A stretch of DNA of 64,000 bases from Buxus sempervirens (Eukaryota; Streptophyta; Magnoliopsida; Buxales; Buxaceae). Each line of letters opens with the position of its first letter. Position 1 is the stretch's first letter. A model generated the notes under the pieces. That model had not been told where the DNA came from, did not search any database, and saw only the letters and a program-made list of their open reading frames with translations. Below, in pieces: positions 1 to 11,672 of this stretch. The position numbers were made by a program, and so were the translations under genes. Location of the stretch: positions 23,789,829 through 23,853,828 of the forward strand of contig OX387187.1 of assembly GCA_947561395.2 (NCBI GenBank). The letters run 5' to 3'.

Positions 1-391
1 GTCCTATGAGTTTCTAAATTCAGGCTTTAGAAGGCCTATGAAGATTTTGAAAAAAATCTGGAATTTCAGGCTTCCAGGGTCCTATGAGTTTCTAAATTCA
101 GGCTTTAGAAGGCCTATGAAGATTTTGGAAAAAATCTGGAATTTCAGGCTTCCAGGGTCCTATGAGTTTCTAAATTCAGGCTTTAGAAGGCCTATGAAGA
201 TTTTGAAAAAAATCTGGAATTTCAGGCTTCCAGGGTCCTATGAGTTTCTAAATTCAGGCTTTAGAAGGCCTATGAAGATTTTGGAAAAAATCTGGAATTT
301 CAGGCTTCCAGGGATCCTATGAGTTTCTAAATTCAGGCTTTAGAAGGCCTATGAAGATTTTGAAAAAGTCTGGAATTTCAGGCTTCCAGGA
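1..391. repeat. Tandem 78-bp repeat, five copies
   Basis: Units begin at 1, 79, 157, 235 and 313, and a degenerate remnant follows to about 480. Copies are nearly identical. Because 78 is a multiple of three, an open frame of 94 codons runs through it, which is an artefact. Each unit holds two inverted repeats: TTCTAAA/TTTAGAA (12-18 with 26-32) and CTGGAA/TTCCAG (58-63 with 72-77). On the minus strand, the sense of the surrounding element, both enclose a GCCTGAA-like loop. Confidence 0.95.
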
Positions 392-2788
392 GTCCTATGA
401 ATTGATTTTCTGAAATTCCAAGGCTTTCAGATGCCTAAAATATTTTTGATTTCCAGCCTTAGGTGTTTTGAGTTAAAAAGGGACTCAATTTGTCTTTAAG
501 GTGGTGATTTATTTGAAATTTTCTTTCATTGGATCTTTAAATGATCACTTGCTTGGAATTCAGAGGTTTCCAAGTGACCCAATGAGTTGAAATCTTAAAA
601 GTTTGAACACTTTATGATTAAAGATTTCTTATTTTATGTTGGAATTTGCTCCATTTCAAAAGAGTTGAGCTTCTTTTCCTTTTACTCTTGGTTTAGATCC
701 CACTTTAGGCTTAAAACATGCTTTGGAAGCTTATTATGATTTTCAAGTTCAATTCTTGAGGTTGAAGTATGATTAGGTTGGTTATTTGAACCAATTTTCT
801 TTTAATCATTTACTTCACTTAAGATGGGTTAAGGGTTCAAATTAGGTAAAAAGAGCCTAACATGAGCTTAAACCCCAAAATTTGGTGCTTGACCTGATTT
901 TTGGTTTGAGCCAACTTTTATTTTATCATTTTTACCTTTGAGTTGGATTAATTTGCTCAATTTAGGTGAATATGTTCAAAATGACCTTAATCTCTTGATC
1001 TAGGTGAATTTGGAATGGTTTAAATGCCATTTATCTTATTTGGAGCCCCTGCACACTTGCTTATATGACTTAGAGATGAAAGGACCCCGAAATGTTTAAT
1101 TAGCAAGGCCAGAATGGGATTTCGGCTTAAAACCGCACACTCAGGACGGTTTGGCTCAAACCGTATGATACATGCGGTTGCAGCGAAAATGCAGACAACC
1201 GCATACTCAGGACGGTTTCAAGCCGAAAATGAGACTTTCGATTTGTTTCTTTTCCCAATTGGTTTTATTAGCTTAGTTAAATGCCCAAACACATTGTTCA
1301 CCATTGGGTGGCTTCCAGACTGCCCCAAATTGGGCACTTGACACATCAAATGGCATTAAAGGCCCGCTTAACCCTTGAATTTCATGAGATTGCATGGGGA
1401 TACCAAAATATGCACAAACAGATTTCTTATGATAAAAGAAACATGTTACAATACAAATTGGCCTTCAAGGGCATGAATCAAAATAAAATTACAATTTTAG
1501 CCTCCTTGGGCTTGAGAATGAGAATTTTTTAAACTAAAAAGGAAAAGGCCCTTTGTACCAGCAGCTCCAGGGTGTTCTTCACACACAAATTTCCTGCAAA
1601 ACAAAGGATTAGTAATATTCATACATAGGAGGGCCTAGGCTCCCTCCCCAAAATGGACACCCAATGCATGGATTTTGGGACTTTTAGGTGCCTCCTATGG
1701 ACATTTGGGTAGAGTGACACCTAAGAAGAGTAAAAACTCTCTCTAAGGGCTACACCAATCCTAGGACAACAACAAATTTCTGGGAACAACAAAATCCCAA
1801 CAAATGGCCAACATGAGCTTGATACTTACAAAGTAAAGAGGTTACCACAAATAATAGGTTTAAATTACCTTGTTACCTTATGTTTACCTTCCCAATGGTG
1901 TCCATATCATGCCTTGGACCACCTGAGCCATGCAAGACGGCCTTCCCTCAATTACAAACCCTTTCCCCATCGCATTTGGTTTATTTTGGCCAAAAGGGTG
2001 TTTCTCCACCTTCGCGTAGGGGTTTTGGCTTATTGGCAACTTAGAGCTCAAGCCTAGTGTATGACCAGAATTCTAGATCCACCATGTCATCACGTCATTG
2101 GCTCAAAGTCTCTAAGGTGAATGTTTTCACTTTCGCTTTCCGAAGTAACGACCTCGGTGCGCCAAGCTACACACATTCTTGTTCAACTTCCTATAGGTGA
2201 TAGGTAGGCTGTGTAAAAAATAAAAAAAGTGCTCAAGTGCATTTGAAAAAGAGGGTCACATTCAACACAACGTCCCACCCTTGCCACTCTTTTTTCGTGG
2301 CCATGCAAGCCATACACATTCACCAAGGCATGATATAGAGATCAAATTTGATAAGTAATCAGAAGCATAGCAAGGTAATAAAAAACCTAGCATGTTCAAT
2401 CTAAACATGCACTCACACAATCATATAAACATGGAGGCATGTTATCATGTTATACAAAAATAGCATTCAATTATGGTGAATATGCTTGACATATTCAAAG
2501 CCTCTCTCAAAAATTTCAGATTATATATTCATGGCACTAAGGCCTAAATCAAAACATGCTTATCATGGAAACATGTCAATCTAGCATGGCAAGGCTATCT
2601 AGGTCTCCTTACATGGTTTTGAACATAACCCAAGCATAGACATCACATACCCTATTGTCATAGGTCAATATTCTCTAAAAACAGATGAACACAAACCAAG
2701 CATGCTATTTACAAACAAACAAACAGCAAGCAATCAAAAAGATCAACAAAACATGATCAAGCAATCAAACATGGCTCAAATCCAAGTC

Positions 2789-2806
2789 TCCCCAGCAGAG
2801 TCGCCA
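2789..2806 (-). other. Primer-binding site, tRNA-Arg type
   Basis: On the minus strand this reads TGGCGACTCTGCTGGGGA, two bases after the LTR end. The same 18-mer follows the 5' LTR at 28911-28928. A tRNA-Arg-type PBS of this form is known from plant Ogre elements. It fixes the element's orientation and shows that 2809-5220 is its 5' LTR. Confidence 0.85.
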
Positions 2807-2808
2807 GT

Positions 2809-5220
2809 TGTGAGACATGGATTCGTCATCTCGGATGACTTCCGATTATTGTCACGCGGGGATCGATAAAAATAAGAGTCGCCACCATCCATTTTAAGGT
2901 GTGAATGGACACCAAAGGGTTCATAAATGTCAAATAGAGCCAAAGTAGCTCTAATACAAGGAAAATCCAGAGATTGGGTACGAGGAATTATTTATGAGCG
3001 GGGGAAGGTGTTAGGCACCCCCACTCATCCGTCTAAGACGGTTACCATATGCTTGCTCATACTTTAAATCATTTGTTAGTAAAATGAACTAAGAGGTGCT
3101 TAACAAGCACAATGTGTGTGACCCTTCCACATGAGAAGTCTAATGAACTTAGGCTCTCTTCATGGATCCATCACTTTTAGAACTTCATGAGTGAAGTGAA
3201 ATCAAGGTAAAAATGAAGAAGATCCAGCTAAGGCGAATCTGGAGAAATTAGGTCAAAAGAGCTTCAAAGCTTTGATTAACCATAACTCATTCAATTTAAA
3301 TTCAAATCAAATGAAACCAAAGCCATTTGAAAACTGATACATATTAGAATATACGGTAGAAAATTCAGCTCAATCCGATTCAAAACAAAAGAGAAATCCA
3401 CATATGAAATTTGCTGTTATAACTCAAAAAAAGTGTTAAGTGGGCATTTTCAAAGCTCTATTCGTGGAGTTTGGCTCAATAAAAATCCATGAAAATTGGT
3501 ATGGAGGAAGTATGTGGTGCCATCTTTCCAAATAAAAAAACCTCACACCAATCTCTATCCGGATGTGACTTGTGTGCTCTCTTGAACAGGCCTAGAAGAC
3601 CACAGATGAGCTCTGGACCATGCCAGCGAGCACCTCTGAGTCAACTGAGCACCCAAGGCACAAAACAGATTGAAATCTGCTGAAATCAGTTGGAAATGAA
3701 AATAGACTTCTCAAAGAAAACTCAGAAACTGGAATCATAGGAAACGGATTAAAACTGAGCAAATAGTGCACCATCAAAGCGGCAAGTTCAGCAATCTGGG
3801 CTGAACTGTCTTACAAACTTTGAAGAGATGGTGTCAAAAATTGGCTACATGGAAGTGGACGAAAATTTCTAGATATTAAGTAGACACATCCATCTATCAC
3901 ATGTCTTTGGAAACACTCAAAAATTCATCCGGAGGATGAAGTTATAAGTCTTCCAAGACAGGCCACAGATCTGCCCTGTTTTGAGGTTTTTTGAAGAGGA
4001 AACATGGAAACCAGTGCATGTGTGCATGTGGATTCGACCAAAACCTCAAAATCAATAAAAAACCCTCTCATGAAGTCCTAAAAAACTCATTCTAAGGCCA
4101 ATGATCTCAGATTTTCCATATTTACATGGAAATCCAAGATCTAGCCTATCTTTGCAAAAACAGTGACAAGTGGGTGTGAAGATGTGGAAAATCACATTTC
4201 TATGAGAAAGTTGGAATCCATGGCTATTGAGAGCATGGATTCACATCTTCTCCAAATACAAAAATAACTCAGAGAAGCATTCATGGGTTCAAAATAACCA
4301 TATAGCATGCTTTTCATCATTTGAGGGTTCTAAACCTAGAGGATCCATTCCACCTTCCTTTTCCCCAGGCTCTCTCTTCACGTTTTACGGCTAGAGAGGA
4401 TTCCCAGGTACTTTAGAAGGGGTTTGGGGTTACAAAAATGCACAAAGGCCTTATACTACAGAAAGGTAGAAGATGAGAGATTGCTGGAATGTAAAAGGGA
4501 AGACTGGAAATGAAAGAGAGCTTTACCTTGGTAGCTTGAGCCTTCAATAGACAATCCAGCAGAGCTTCTCCTTCTTCTTGCAGAGCTTCTAAGCTTCAAA
4601 TTGTCAGCCATTTGCAAGAGGAGGACCCCTCTATTTATAGGCCAAGTCAAGGGTATAAGAGTCCCAAGGGTAGGCCAAAAAGGCCTTCTAGATTATTCCA
4701 ATTCTCCTCCAAGGCTTGAATTGGAGTAATTCAGCAAGTTTCGGAGGGTGAAATAGGGAGTTCAAGTCCCTAAGAGAGAGGTAATATGCGTAAATAAGGC
4801 TCAGGGATCGAGCCATTTCGCAAATCCCCGAAACAGCCAAAACCGTATACTCAGTGCGGTTTCTACACAACCGCTACTCAAAGTGCGGTTCATGTACAAA
4901 CTTGACCAAACCGCCTATACAGGGCGGTTCAATTCAGTTATGCTTTAATTGATTGCTGTCCACGCGGCTCAACGGCCGAAGCTTCGCGAAGCCACGTGGC
5001 CGCCAGCGCAACAAGCATTGATGTGAACCGTGCTGTGTGTGCGGTTGCAACCGCACATACAGAGCGGTTGAGACCAAGATTATAAAAACCGCATACTTAG
5101 TACGGTTGTCACCAATTTTGATTGTTTTTGAAAGTTTGACATATGTCAAGGCTCAAATAAGACCTTTGGAGCCCTTCTTAGTTAATCTCTTATATTGGGG
5201 TGCGATTTGGGGTGTCTACA
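2809..5220 (-). mobile_element. Ogre/Tat-like 5' LTR
   Basis: This 2412-bp LTR reads TGTAGACACCCC at its start (plus-strand 5220) and TCTCACA at its end (2809). On the minus strand it has, in order: a hairpin array (5108-4841), a TATA box (TATAAATA, 4639-4632), a splice-donor-like AAGGTAAAG near 4526, the family motif GCCGTAAAACGTGAAG (4392-4377), and a conserved GGGG...CCCC hairpin near 3000-3022. Its outer end abuts the Caulimoviridae copy directly. The matching target duplication would lie left of the window. Confidence 0.9.
4841..5108. repeat. Hairpin array, AACCGC/GCGGTT stems
   Basis: Six short inverted repeats of about 21-24 bases occur at about 4841-4862, 4868-4890, 4908-4929, 5025-5046, 5048-5068 and 5086-5107. 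Arms are AACCG plus one to three further bases, and loops resemble TACTCAG or TACACAG. A GC-rich patch (4961-5010) sits among them. The array occupies the same place in the LTR, upstream of TATA, as differently sequenced hairpins in the other Ogre/Tat-like LTRs of the window. Confidence 0.8.
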
Positions 5221-5399
5221 TGAAAAGGAACAAATAACAAATAAAAGTTTAAATAAAGTAATAGAGCAAAATAATTTCACAAACAAATATTTACAATCCA
5301 TAGGAAAACAAGTTGATCGAATAGAAGCAATTATACAAACCCAAGAAACAATTCCAAGAGAAATTTCATTAGTAAAACCAACAACGAAGAATACTCCCA

Positions 5400-6600
5400 T
5401 ATTTAAACCAAATGAAATATCAAAACAATTAACAAAACAATTAAGAAGTAGAGAATTTGAAGAAGAATTAGATATTAGGTTAAGGCAAATTTTATATATA
5501 CCAGATTCACAAGGATCTTCTACAACGACTCCTCAACAATTAAGAATTAGAGAAAGAGATCAAGGAAAAGACATGTTGACCATGGAAAAATCTGATGACC
5601 AATTAGAAATAAACAAAATGAATTGGAAAAATACTAGAAATTATTATCCTAGGCCAAGTTTCCCAGATATGCAATTTGAAGAAAAAACTCAATTCACACA
5701 AACCTCCTTTCACTCAAATACAATTTATGAATGGAATATAGATGGTAAATCTGAACATTTGATTTTAGAAACTTTACAACAAATGACAATGGTAGCAACA
5801 GCCTATAGAATTAAACAAGAGAATGTTAGCGAACAAGCCATAGCATCCGCCTTAGTTGCAGGCTTTACAGGACAATTAAAAAATTGGTGGGATAATTATC
5901 TTACTGAAATTGATAGAGAAAACATCTTCAATTCAGTCAAAGTAGATGATAATGAAGAACCAATCAAAACAGAGAATGACCAAGAAATTCCAAATCCTGT
6001 AGAAACATTAATTTTTACAATTGTTAAAATGTACATAGGAGACCCATCAAAACTAAAGGACAATTCTTCAGAAATTTTATTAAATCTTAGATGTAGAAAG
6101 TTACAAGATTTTAAATGGTACAAAGATATGTTTTTTTCAAAGGTCTTACTTAGGGAAGATTGTAACCAAGCCTTCTGGAAAGAAAAATTTCTATCCGGAT
6201 TACCTCAAGCTTTGTCAGCAAATATTAAAACCAAATTAGCGAAACAACATAAAGGATCAATCCCATACGATAGATTAACATATGGAGATTTAATCTCTAC
6301 AATTAATTCTGAAGCTTTAGCAATTTGTACTGAAATCCAATTAAAAAATAAGCTTAAGAAAGATAATCTAACAACAAGGAAAGAATTAGGAAGTTTTTGT
6401 GAACAATTTGGCTTTGAGAAAATAAAAACACCATCATCAAAACCTAGGAAATCCTACAAACCATACAAATCAAAACCATATAGGTCAGAAAAAAGATATA
6501 AAAAATCTAGAAAACACCTTAGGAGAGATATAAATGAAGAAAAAGACAAACCAAGTTCTTCAAAGAACAAAGATAGTGGTAAAAAATATTCAAAACCATT
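5400..6600 (+). pseudogene. Viral fossil: coat-protein-like region
   Basis: This region encodes a gag/coat-like segment. A helical core contains GFTGQLKNWWDNYL, typical of pararetrovirus coat and Ty3 gag proteins, and is followed by a very basic Lys/Arg/Ser-rich tail just ahead of the CCHC knuckle. In Caulimoviridae this protein packages the genome. Membership is inferred from order and composition. It is a fossil part. Confidence 0.8.
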
Positions 6601-6624
6601 TAAATGAATTTTAGTAAAGATAAA

Positions 6625-6680
6625 GTTTGTTATAAATGTGGTAGAGTAGGACACTACGCCAATAAATGTAAGTTAAAACA
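6625..6680 (+). other. Viral fossil: CCHC zinc knuckle
   Basis: The residues CYKCGRVGHYANKC fit the C-x2-C-x4-H-x4-C pattern of the nucleic-acid-binding knuckle found at the end of Caulimoviridae coat proteins and Ty3 gag. It lies between the basic coat tail and an acidic, Glu-rich spacer. Confidence 0.92.
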
Positions 6681-7379
6681 AAAATTAAATGAATTAGAGT
6701 TATCTGAAGAATTAAAAGAAAAATTACAAGAAATATTAATACTTCAAGACTCAGAAACAGAAATTGAAGGATCAAGTGAAGAAAATGTTAATCAAATTCA
6801 AGATGATGAAATCAATTCAGAATCAGAATCCATCTCATATAATGAGACAGATTCAGAAGAAGAACCAACAATTTGCACAAGTAGTTGTTGTAATAAGCCA
6901 AGTCTTAATGTTTTATCCAAAGAACAGTCCTTATTATTAGACATAATTGATGAAATACAAAATCCTGAAGAAAAGAAATTAGTATTACAAAAACTTAGAC
7001 AAACGCTGGAACAACCAAAGACAAATTTTTTAGAAAAACAAATAGCAGATAAAACAAAAAATTTGTATAATTTTAAAGATATTATGAATAGATTTAAATC
7101 AAGTTCATCTGAAGAAATCACAATTCAAGATTTAAAATACGAGATTAACCAAATAAAATTAGAATTAAAAGAACTAAAAAATATAACGAATAATTTACAA
7201 GCTCAAGTGAATATTCAAAGTCATCTTACTTACAATCAGATGAGAAAAATACCAGAAGATAAAGATGAAGCATCCACATCGCAAGATATAGAAGAATCAG
7301 AAAACAATCAGTTTATAGATATTATTTCAAAAATAAATTATAGGAAATGGATAATTAAGGTCAACTTAGTAATAAACAA

Positions 7380-7660
7380 TGAATACAATTTTCAAACAAT
7401 AGCCTTAGTAGATAGTGGTGCTGATCTTAATTGTATTCAGGAAGGAATTGTACCATCCAAGTATTTCGAAAAAACCAAAGAAAGATTACACACTGCTAAT
7501 GGATCAAGATTGCAAATAAATTACAAATTGACAAACGTACATATTTGCAATGAAAATATCTGCTTTAAAACTCCATTTATTCTAATAAAGGATTTAAACA
7601 AACATGTAGTTCTAGGAACACCATTCTTGACCTTAATCCAACCATTTACAGCTACAGACG
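7380..7660 (+). pseudogene. Viral fossil: aspartic protease region
   Basis: ALVDSGADLNC carries the D-S-G active-site triad of retroviral-type pepsin-like proteases. It is followed about 55 residues later by VVLGTPFL, the typical second conserved block. It lies upstream of the reverse transcriptase, as usual in Caulimoviridae. Confidence 0.9.
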
Positions 7661-7949
7661 AAGGTCTAGAAACCAATATTGAAGGAAGAATAATTAAGTT
7701 TAATTTTATTACACATCAAATTTCCAAAGAGATAGATTTATTAAAACAATTATCTATCACAAATGAGGCAAATTTAATCCAAAGAAAAGAAAAACAAATT
7801 ATGTTTCTTAAAGAAGAGGTAGAATATAAGAATATAGAAAACCAATTAAATAATCCAAACTTAGTCCAACAAATTGAAAATTTTAAACAAAAGTTAGAAA
7901 AAGAAGTTTGTTCAGACTTACCAACTGCCTTCTGGTATAGGAACAAACA

Positions 7950-8570
7950 CGTAGTCAAATTACCATATAAACCAGATTTTAAAGAAGATAAAATTCCAAC
8001 AAAAGCAAGACCAATACAAATGTCTCAAGAATTACTCCAATATTGTAAAAAGGAAATTCAAGATTTATTAGATAAAAAGATTATTAGGCCTAGCAAATCT
8101 CCATGGAGCTGCTCAGCCTTTTATGTCAACAAAAATTCAGAAATAGAAAGAGGTACACCTAGGTTAGTAATCAATTATAAACCACTTAATGATGCATTAC
8201 AATGGATTAGGTACCCAATACCCAATAAAACTGATTTACTCCAAAGATTATACAATGCAAAAATATTCTCAAAATTTGATATGAAATCTGGATTCTGGCA
8301 AATCCAGATATCTGAGGAAGACAGGTATAAAACAGCATTCACGGTACCATTCGGCCATTACGAATGGAATGTAATGCCTTTTGGACTCAAGAATGCCCCC
8401 TCAGAATTCCAACGAATAATGAATGAAATCTTTAATCCTTATGATAAGTTTACTATTGTATACATTGATGATGTGTTAGTCTTCTCATCATCCATTTCAC
8501 AACATTGGAAACACCTTAATCAATTCCATCAAATAATAAAACAAAATGGTTTAGTAGTTTCTAAACCAAA
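7950..8570 (+). pseudogene. Viral fossil: reverse transcriptase region
   Basis: Successive RT blocks are visible: PRLVINYKPLN, SKFDMKSGFWQI, TAFTVPFGHYEWNVMPFGL and the catalytic YIDDVLVFS. The FGHYEWNVMPFGLKNAPSEFQ segment is typical of Caulimoviridae. In the family this enzyme copies the pregenomic RNA into DNA. Confidence 0.96.
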
Positions 8571-8619
8571 GATTGTTTTATTTCAAACAAAATGGTTTAG
8601 TAGTTTCTAAACCAAAGAT

Positions 8620-9320
8620 TGTTTTATTTCAAACAAAAATTAAATTTTTAGATCACAATATTCACCAAGGGAAAATTCGTCCAATTGAAAGATCACTTAA
8701 TTTTGGAGAAAAATTTCCCGATGAAATTAAGGATAAGAAACAGTTACAAAGATTTTTAGGAAGTTTAAATTATGTAATTGATTTCTTTCCCAATCTGAGC
8801 CAATCTGTGCAATTGTTAAGAAAAAGACTAAAGAAAAATCCTGGTCCCTGGACTCAGGAACACACAACAATTGTGCAGAGGATCAAAAAAGAAGTCAAAC
8901 AATTGCCATGTTTGACTTTGCCAAACCCTGATGCTCCTAAAATTGTCGAAACAGATGCGTCTGATATTGGCTATGGAGGCATCCTTAAGCAAAAAATTGA
9001 TAATAAAGAACAATTAGTTAAGTTTACAAGTGGAACATGGAATCAAACTCAAAAGAATTATTCGACAATTAAAAAAGAAATCTTATCGATTGTTTTGTGT
9101 ATTTCCAAATTTCAATCTGATTTACTTAATCAAAAATTTTTATTACGTGTTGATTGTAAAGCTGCAAAATCTGTTTTACAAAAAGATGTCAAGAATTTAG
9201 CTTCAAAGCAAATTTTTGCCAGATGGCAAGCGATTTTGAGTGTTTTTGATTTTTATATAGAATATATTAAGGGAGAAGACAATTCCTTGCCTGATTTCCT
9301 GACCCGTGAATTCCTACAAG
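8620..9320 (+). pseudogene. Viral fossil: RT connection and RNase H region
   Basis: LQRFLGSLNYV marks the RT thumb/connection. ETDASDIGYGG contains the first catalytic Asp of RNase H, followed by the NYSTIKKEIL helix and an RVDCKA segment. The region ends with LPDFLTREFLQG, the usual end of the Caulimoviridae polymerase polyprotein. No integrase follows. Confidence 0.93.
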
Positions 9321-9324
9321 GCCA

Positions 9325-9860
9325 AGATGTCAAGACAACTTCCGACAAGTTGGCCCAAGCTTAGGCCTAGAGTCCAGCCAACCCAACAACAACAATCTCA
9401 AAATCAATACACAACACCTCAAATGTATTCCCAAAGCCAATCTTCAAATCAATCTCCAGCTCAAATAGTAGTCAGAGCAATTAACCAAATTCCTTCAAAC
9501 TCATCTAGTCAAAATCCACAAAGCAATTTCCAATCAGGCCAATATTACATTAAACAATCCAAGAAAGCAAGAGAGGAAGAGAATCGGAAAATCCAATTGA
9601 TTCAACAATCACAACAACTATCTCTTCAAACCCAACCATTTAAAGAAGTTGTCAGAAAAGGCTCAAAAGGCAAAGAAATTGCAGGGACTTCAAAACCTGT
9701 GCAAATTGTGGAGTCCTCTACAAGACCCACACCTTTAAATTCAGCAAAAGAATTTTCTTCAAATTATTTGAAAAAACCAAAAATTTTAGGTATTTTTACA
9801 ATTGAACAGGAACTTTGGCATCCTGATCCAGATCAGTGTGCTCAAAATCATTTCTAATTT
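9325..9860 (+). pseudogene. Viral fossil: Gln/Ser-rich downstream ORF region
   Basis: A Gln/Ser/Pro-rich, low-complexity protein region beginning MSRQLPTSWPKLR and overlapping the end of the polymerase region. Some endogenous Caulimoviridae have a further ORF of unknown function here. I recognise no domain in it. Confidence 0.6.
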
Positions 9861-10119
9861 CAAAATGAATTTCCCCAGGGATTTTCTGAAAAAACCCAAA
9901 AATTTTATGAATTTATCTTAGTTGATACAGGCTCTGTCCTTATCAAGCATTATCCTTCCAATGGTCCAGAACCCTACATAACCATTCAACTTGCAAGATT
10001 ATCAAAATTCACAATTTAACCTCTTGGGCTGGACATCCAGCCTTTCCAAAAACCTTTAACCAAAAATTTGAACCCCAACATTATAATTACTGGGATTATT
10101 GCCAAGCCTGGTATTATAT

Positions 10120-10725
10120 GTTTTTCCTTAGACCATCGACCCACTCTTGGCTCATTTATTTTCACAAAACCCAATTTCAAGACCATATTCCTGTATGGTT
10201 CCTTGACTGGTGGATCTATTTTGGACCAGTACCTGAAAACCTTCACCCATCAATTGAACCAAGCTTTGTTGTCTTCAATGAGCAATTTAGACACCCAAAA
10301 GAACACCTCAAGAATTTTCCTCAATTTTTCCAATTTTACATCAGTTTCAAGTTACCTTGGATTGTCAGCTGGGATTATGTAATTAATAAGAATGATGTGT
10401 TCCCAAAATTATCTAGACAATTCCGGACAAAATGGTGGGACAGATTTGATGCATCTCATGCATCTTTGGACAATGTTAAACAATGGTTACGTACCCATGT
10501 TGCCAAACAAATCAAAGGACCTGAACAAGATCAATTTTTAATGGCAAAAAGCCAGATTCAAGCTGGACTTGCATCTACAATGACCCCAGAACAATTCAGA
10601 GACTATCTCCAAAATGCAATCAAGGCACTGGACAAGAAGGACAATGATGATGAAGAACAAGAATCCGTTCGTAACTATGATCCAAATGATCCTGATGATT
10701 TCAATATCATCCTCAATGATTGATA
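10120..10725 (+). pseudogene. Viral fossil: downstream region of unknown function
   Basis: The region encodes a Trp/Phe-rich segment (IPVWFLDWWIYFGPVPENL, LSRQFRTKWWDRFD) followed by an acidic tail (DDEEQESVRNYDPNDPDDF). Its place between polymerase and promoter and its ordered composition suggest it was once coding. I cannot assign a function; it may belong with the preceding Gln-rich region. Confidence 0.55.
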
Positions 10726-10797
10726 CTTCAAGATGACCCAGAATAAATTTTACAATTTTTCTGGAGAACAACAAAATCCAAAACTCAAGAAAAAAGA

Positions 10798-10991
10798 TTT
10801 ATGATGCAGTAATGATGTCACCAATGATGTCAGCTCATGATGCAGTGATGACACCAGCATGACGTCAGCAGCAATAGTGTCAAGGGCAATTATGTAATTT
10901 TGTTCAAGGGCAATTTTGTAATTTTTCACTTTTACTATTTGGACTCCAAATTGTTTATTTCAAGTCCGGAGGTCCCTTTCCTCTATAAAAG
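10798..10991 (+). promoter_or_regulatory. Caulimoviridae-type promoter with TGACG-like repeats and TATA box
   Basis: Four TGA-factor-like sites precede a TATA box: TGATGTCA at 10813 and 10825, TGATGACA at 10846 and the palindrome TGACGTCA at 10860-10867. TATAAAA is at 10984-10990. A CT-rich leader follows (11030-11140). as-1-type TGACG elements upstream of TATA are known from the CaMV 35S promoter, so this is the likely pregenomic RNA promoter of the fossil. Activity is unknown. Confidence 0.7.
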
Positions 10992-11672
10992 GAGACCTCC
11001 CCCTCCATTCCAAACCATCTCTAGTTCCATCTTCTTCTTCTCAAACCTCTCAAGAAATCCTCTCCCATCTCTCTCTCTCTCTCAAACCTTCATCTTCATC
11101 CTTCATATCTCTCAACCCTCTCAAACCAAGATCTCCATCTCTCTCAAGATCCAAGAAGAACAACAACTTTGAAGACTTCCGCAGAAGCCCTTCGACCAAG
11201 ATCTTGTAAGTCAAACTCTTCCATAACCTTTTCAATTCCAACTCTCAATCTTCTACCTTTCGTCCAAAGTCCAAGAGTCTTCTCCTAGTTTCAATTTATG
11301 TAATTGTAGTTTGAAGTTTGTAACACAATATATGCTGTAAGTTTGCTGGCTTATCAATATAATTATTTTCTTCATATATCAACACTTGTAAGCACACACG
11401 CCAAGTAGATCTCGTGGTTGGTGCTACGGCTGTGGTTCCACAGATCTGCTCACGACGGACGGCTCTGCCGCCGGTTTTCTAATTTCTTTACAAGATATAA
11501 TCAATTAAACAAATCAATTCTTCAAGATCAATTCATGGCTGGCTCTGCCGCCTTGACTCTTTAAAATCAACTCGATCTAGAACAACGGTCGTCTAGTAGG
11601 CACTGTAGCCTCTGCTAGACACTACCGGAACAGAAGAAAGGAACCAAGTATCTCTACGGAGAAAAAGGTTAC
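10992..11672 (+). other. Viral fossil: leader-like non-coding stretch
   Basis: A pyrimidine-rich start (CTCTCTCTCTCTC near 11070) leads into a stretch with repeated GGCTCTGCCGCC words (11462 and 11541). I see no convincing tRNA-Met primer site here, and no gene. It continues after the inserted solo LTR at 12718. Confidence 0.45.

Larger units (their letters stand above)
1..2808 (-). mobile_element. Ogre/Tat-like LTR retroelement, untranslated leader (partial)
   Basis: Reading on the minus strand from the primer-binding site at 2789-2806, this stretch matches the leaders seen on the plus strand at 28929-32600 and 55029-61766. Shared blocks include a segment around 2090-2215 that is the reverse complement of about 55740-55870 and 29930-30050. 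It ends in the same kind of tandem satellite (1-391) that precedes gag in the 25978 element. Hairpins with AACCG/CGGTT stems lie at 1131-1217. The element leaves the window on the left, so gag and the second LTR are not visible. I see no coding region here. Confidence 0.85.

Noticed and set aside
38-322. 94-codon open frame
   Set aside because: It runs through 78-bp tandem repeats whose length is a multiple of three; a repeat artefact.
5221-9320. Ty3 LTR retrotransposon pol as the source of the RT region
   Set aside because: No integrase follows RNase H, there are no LTRs of its own, and the RT blocks and promoter layout fit Caulimoviridae.
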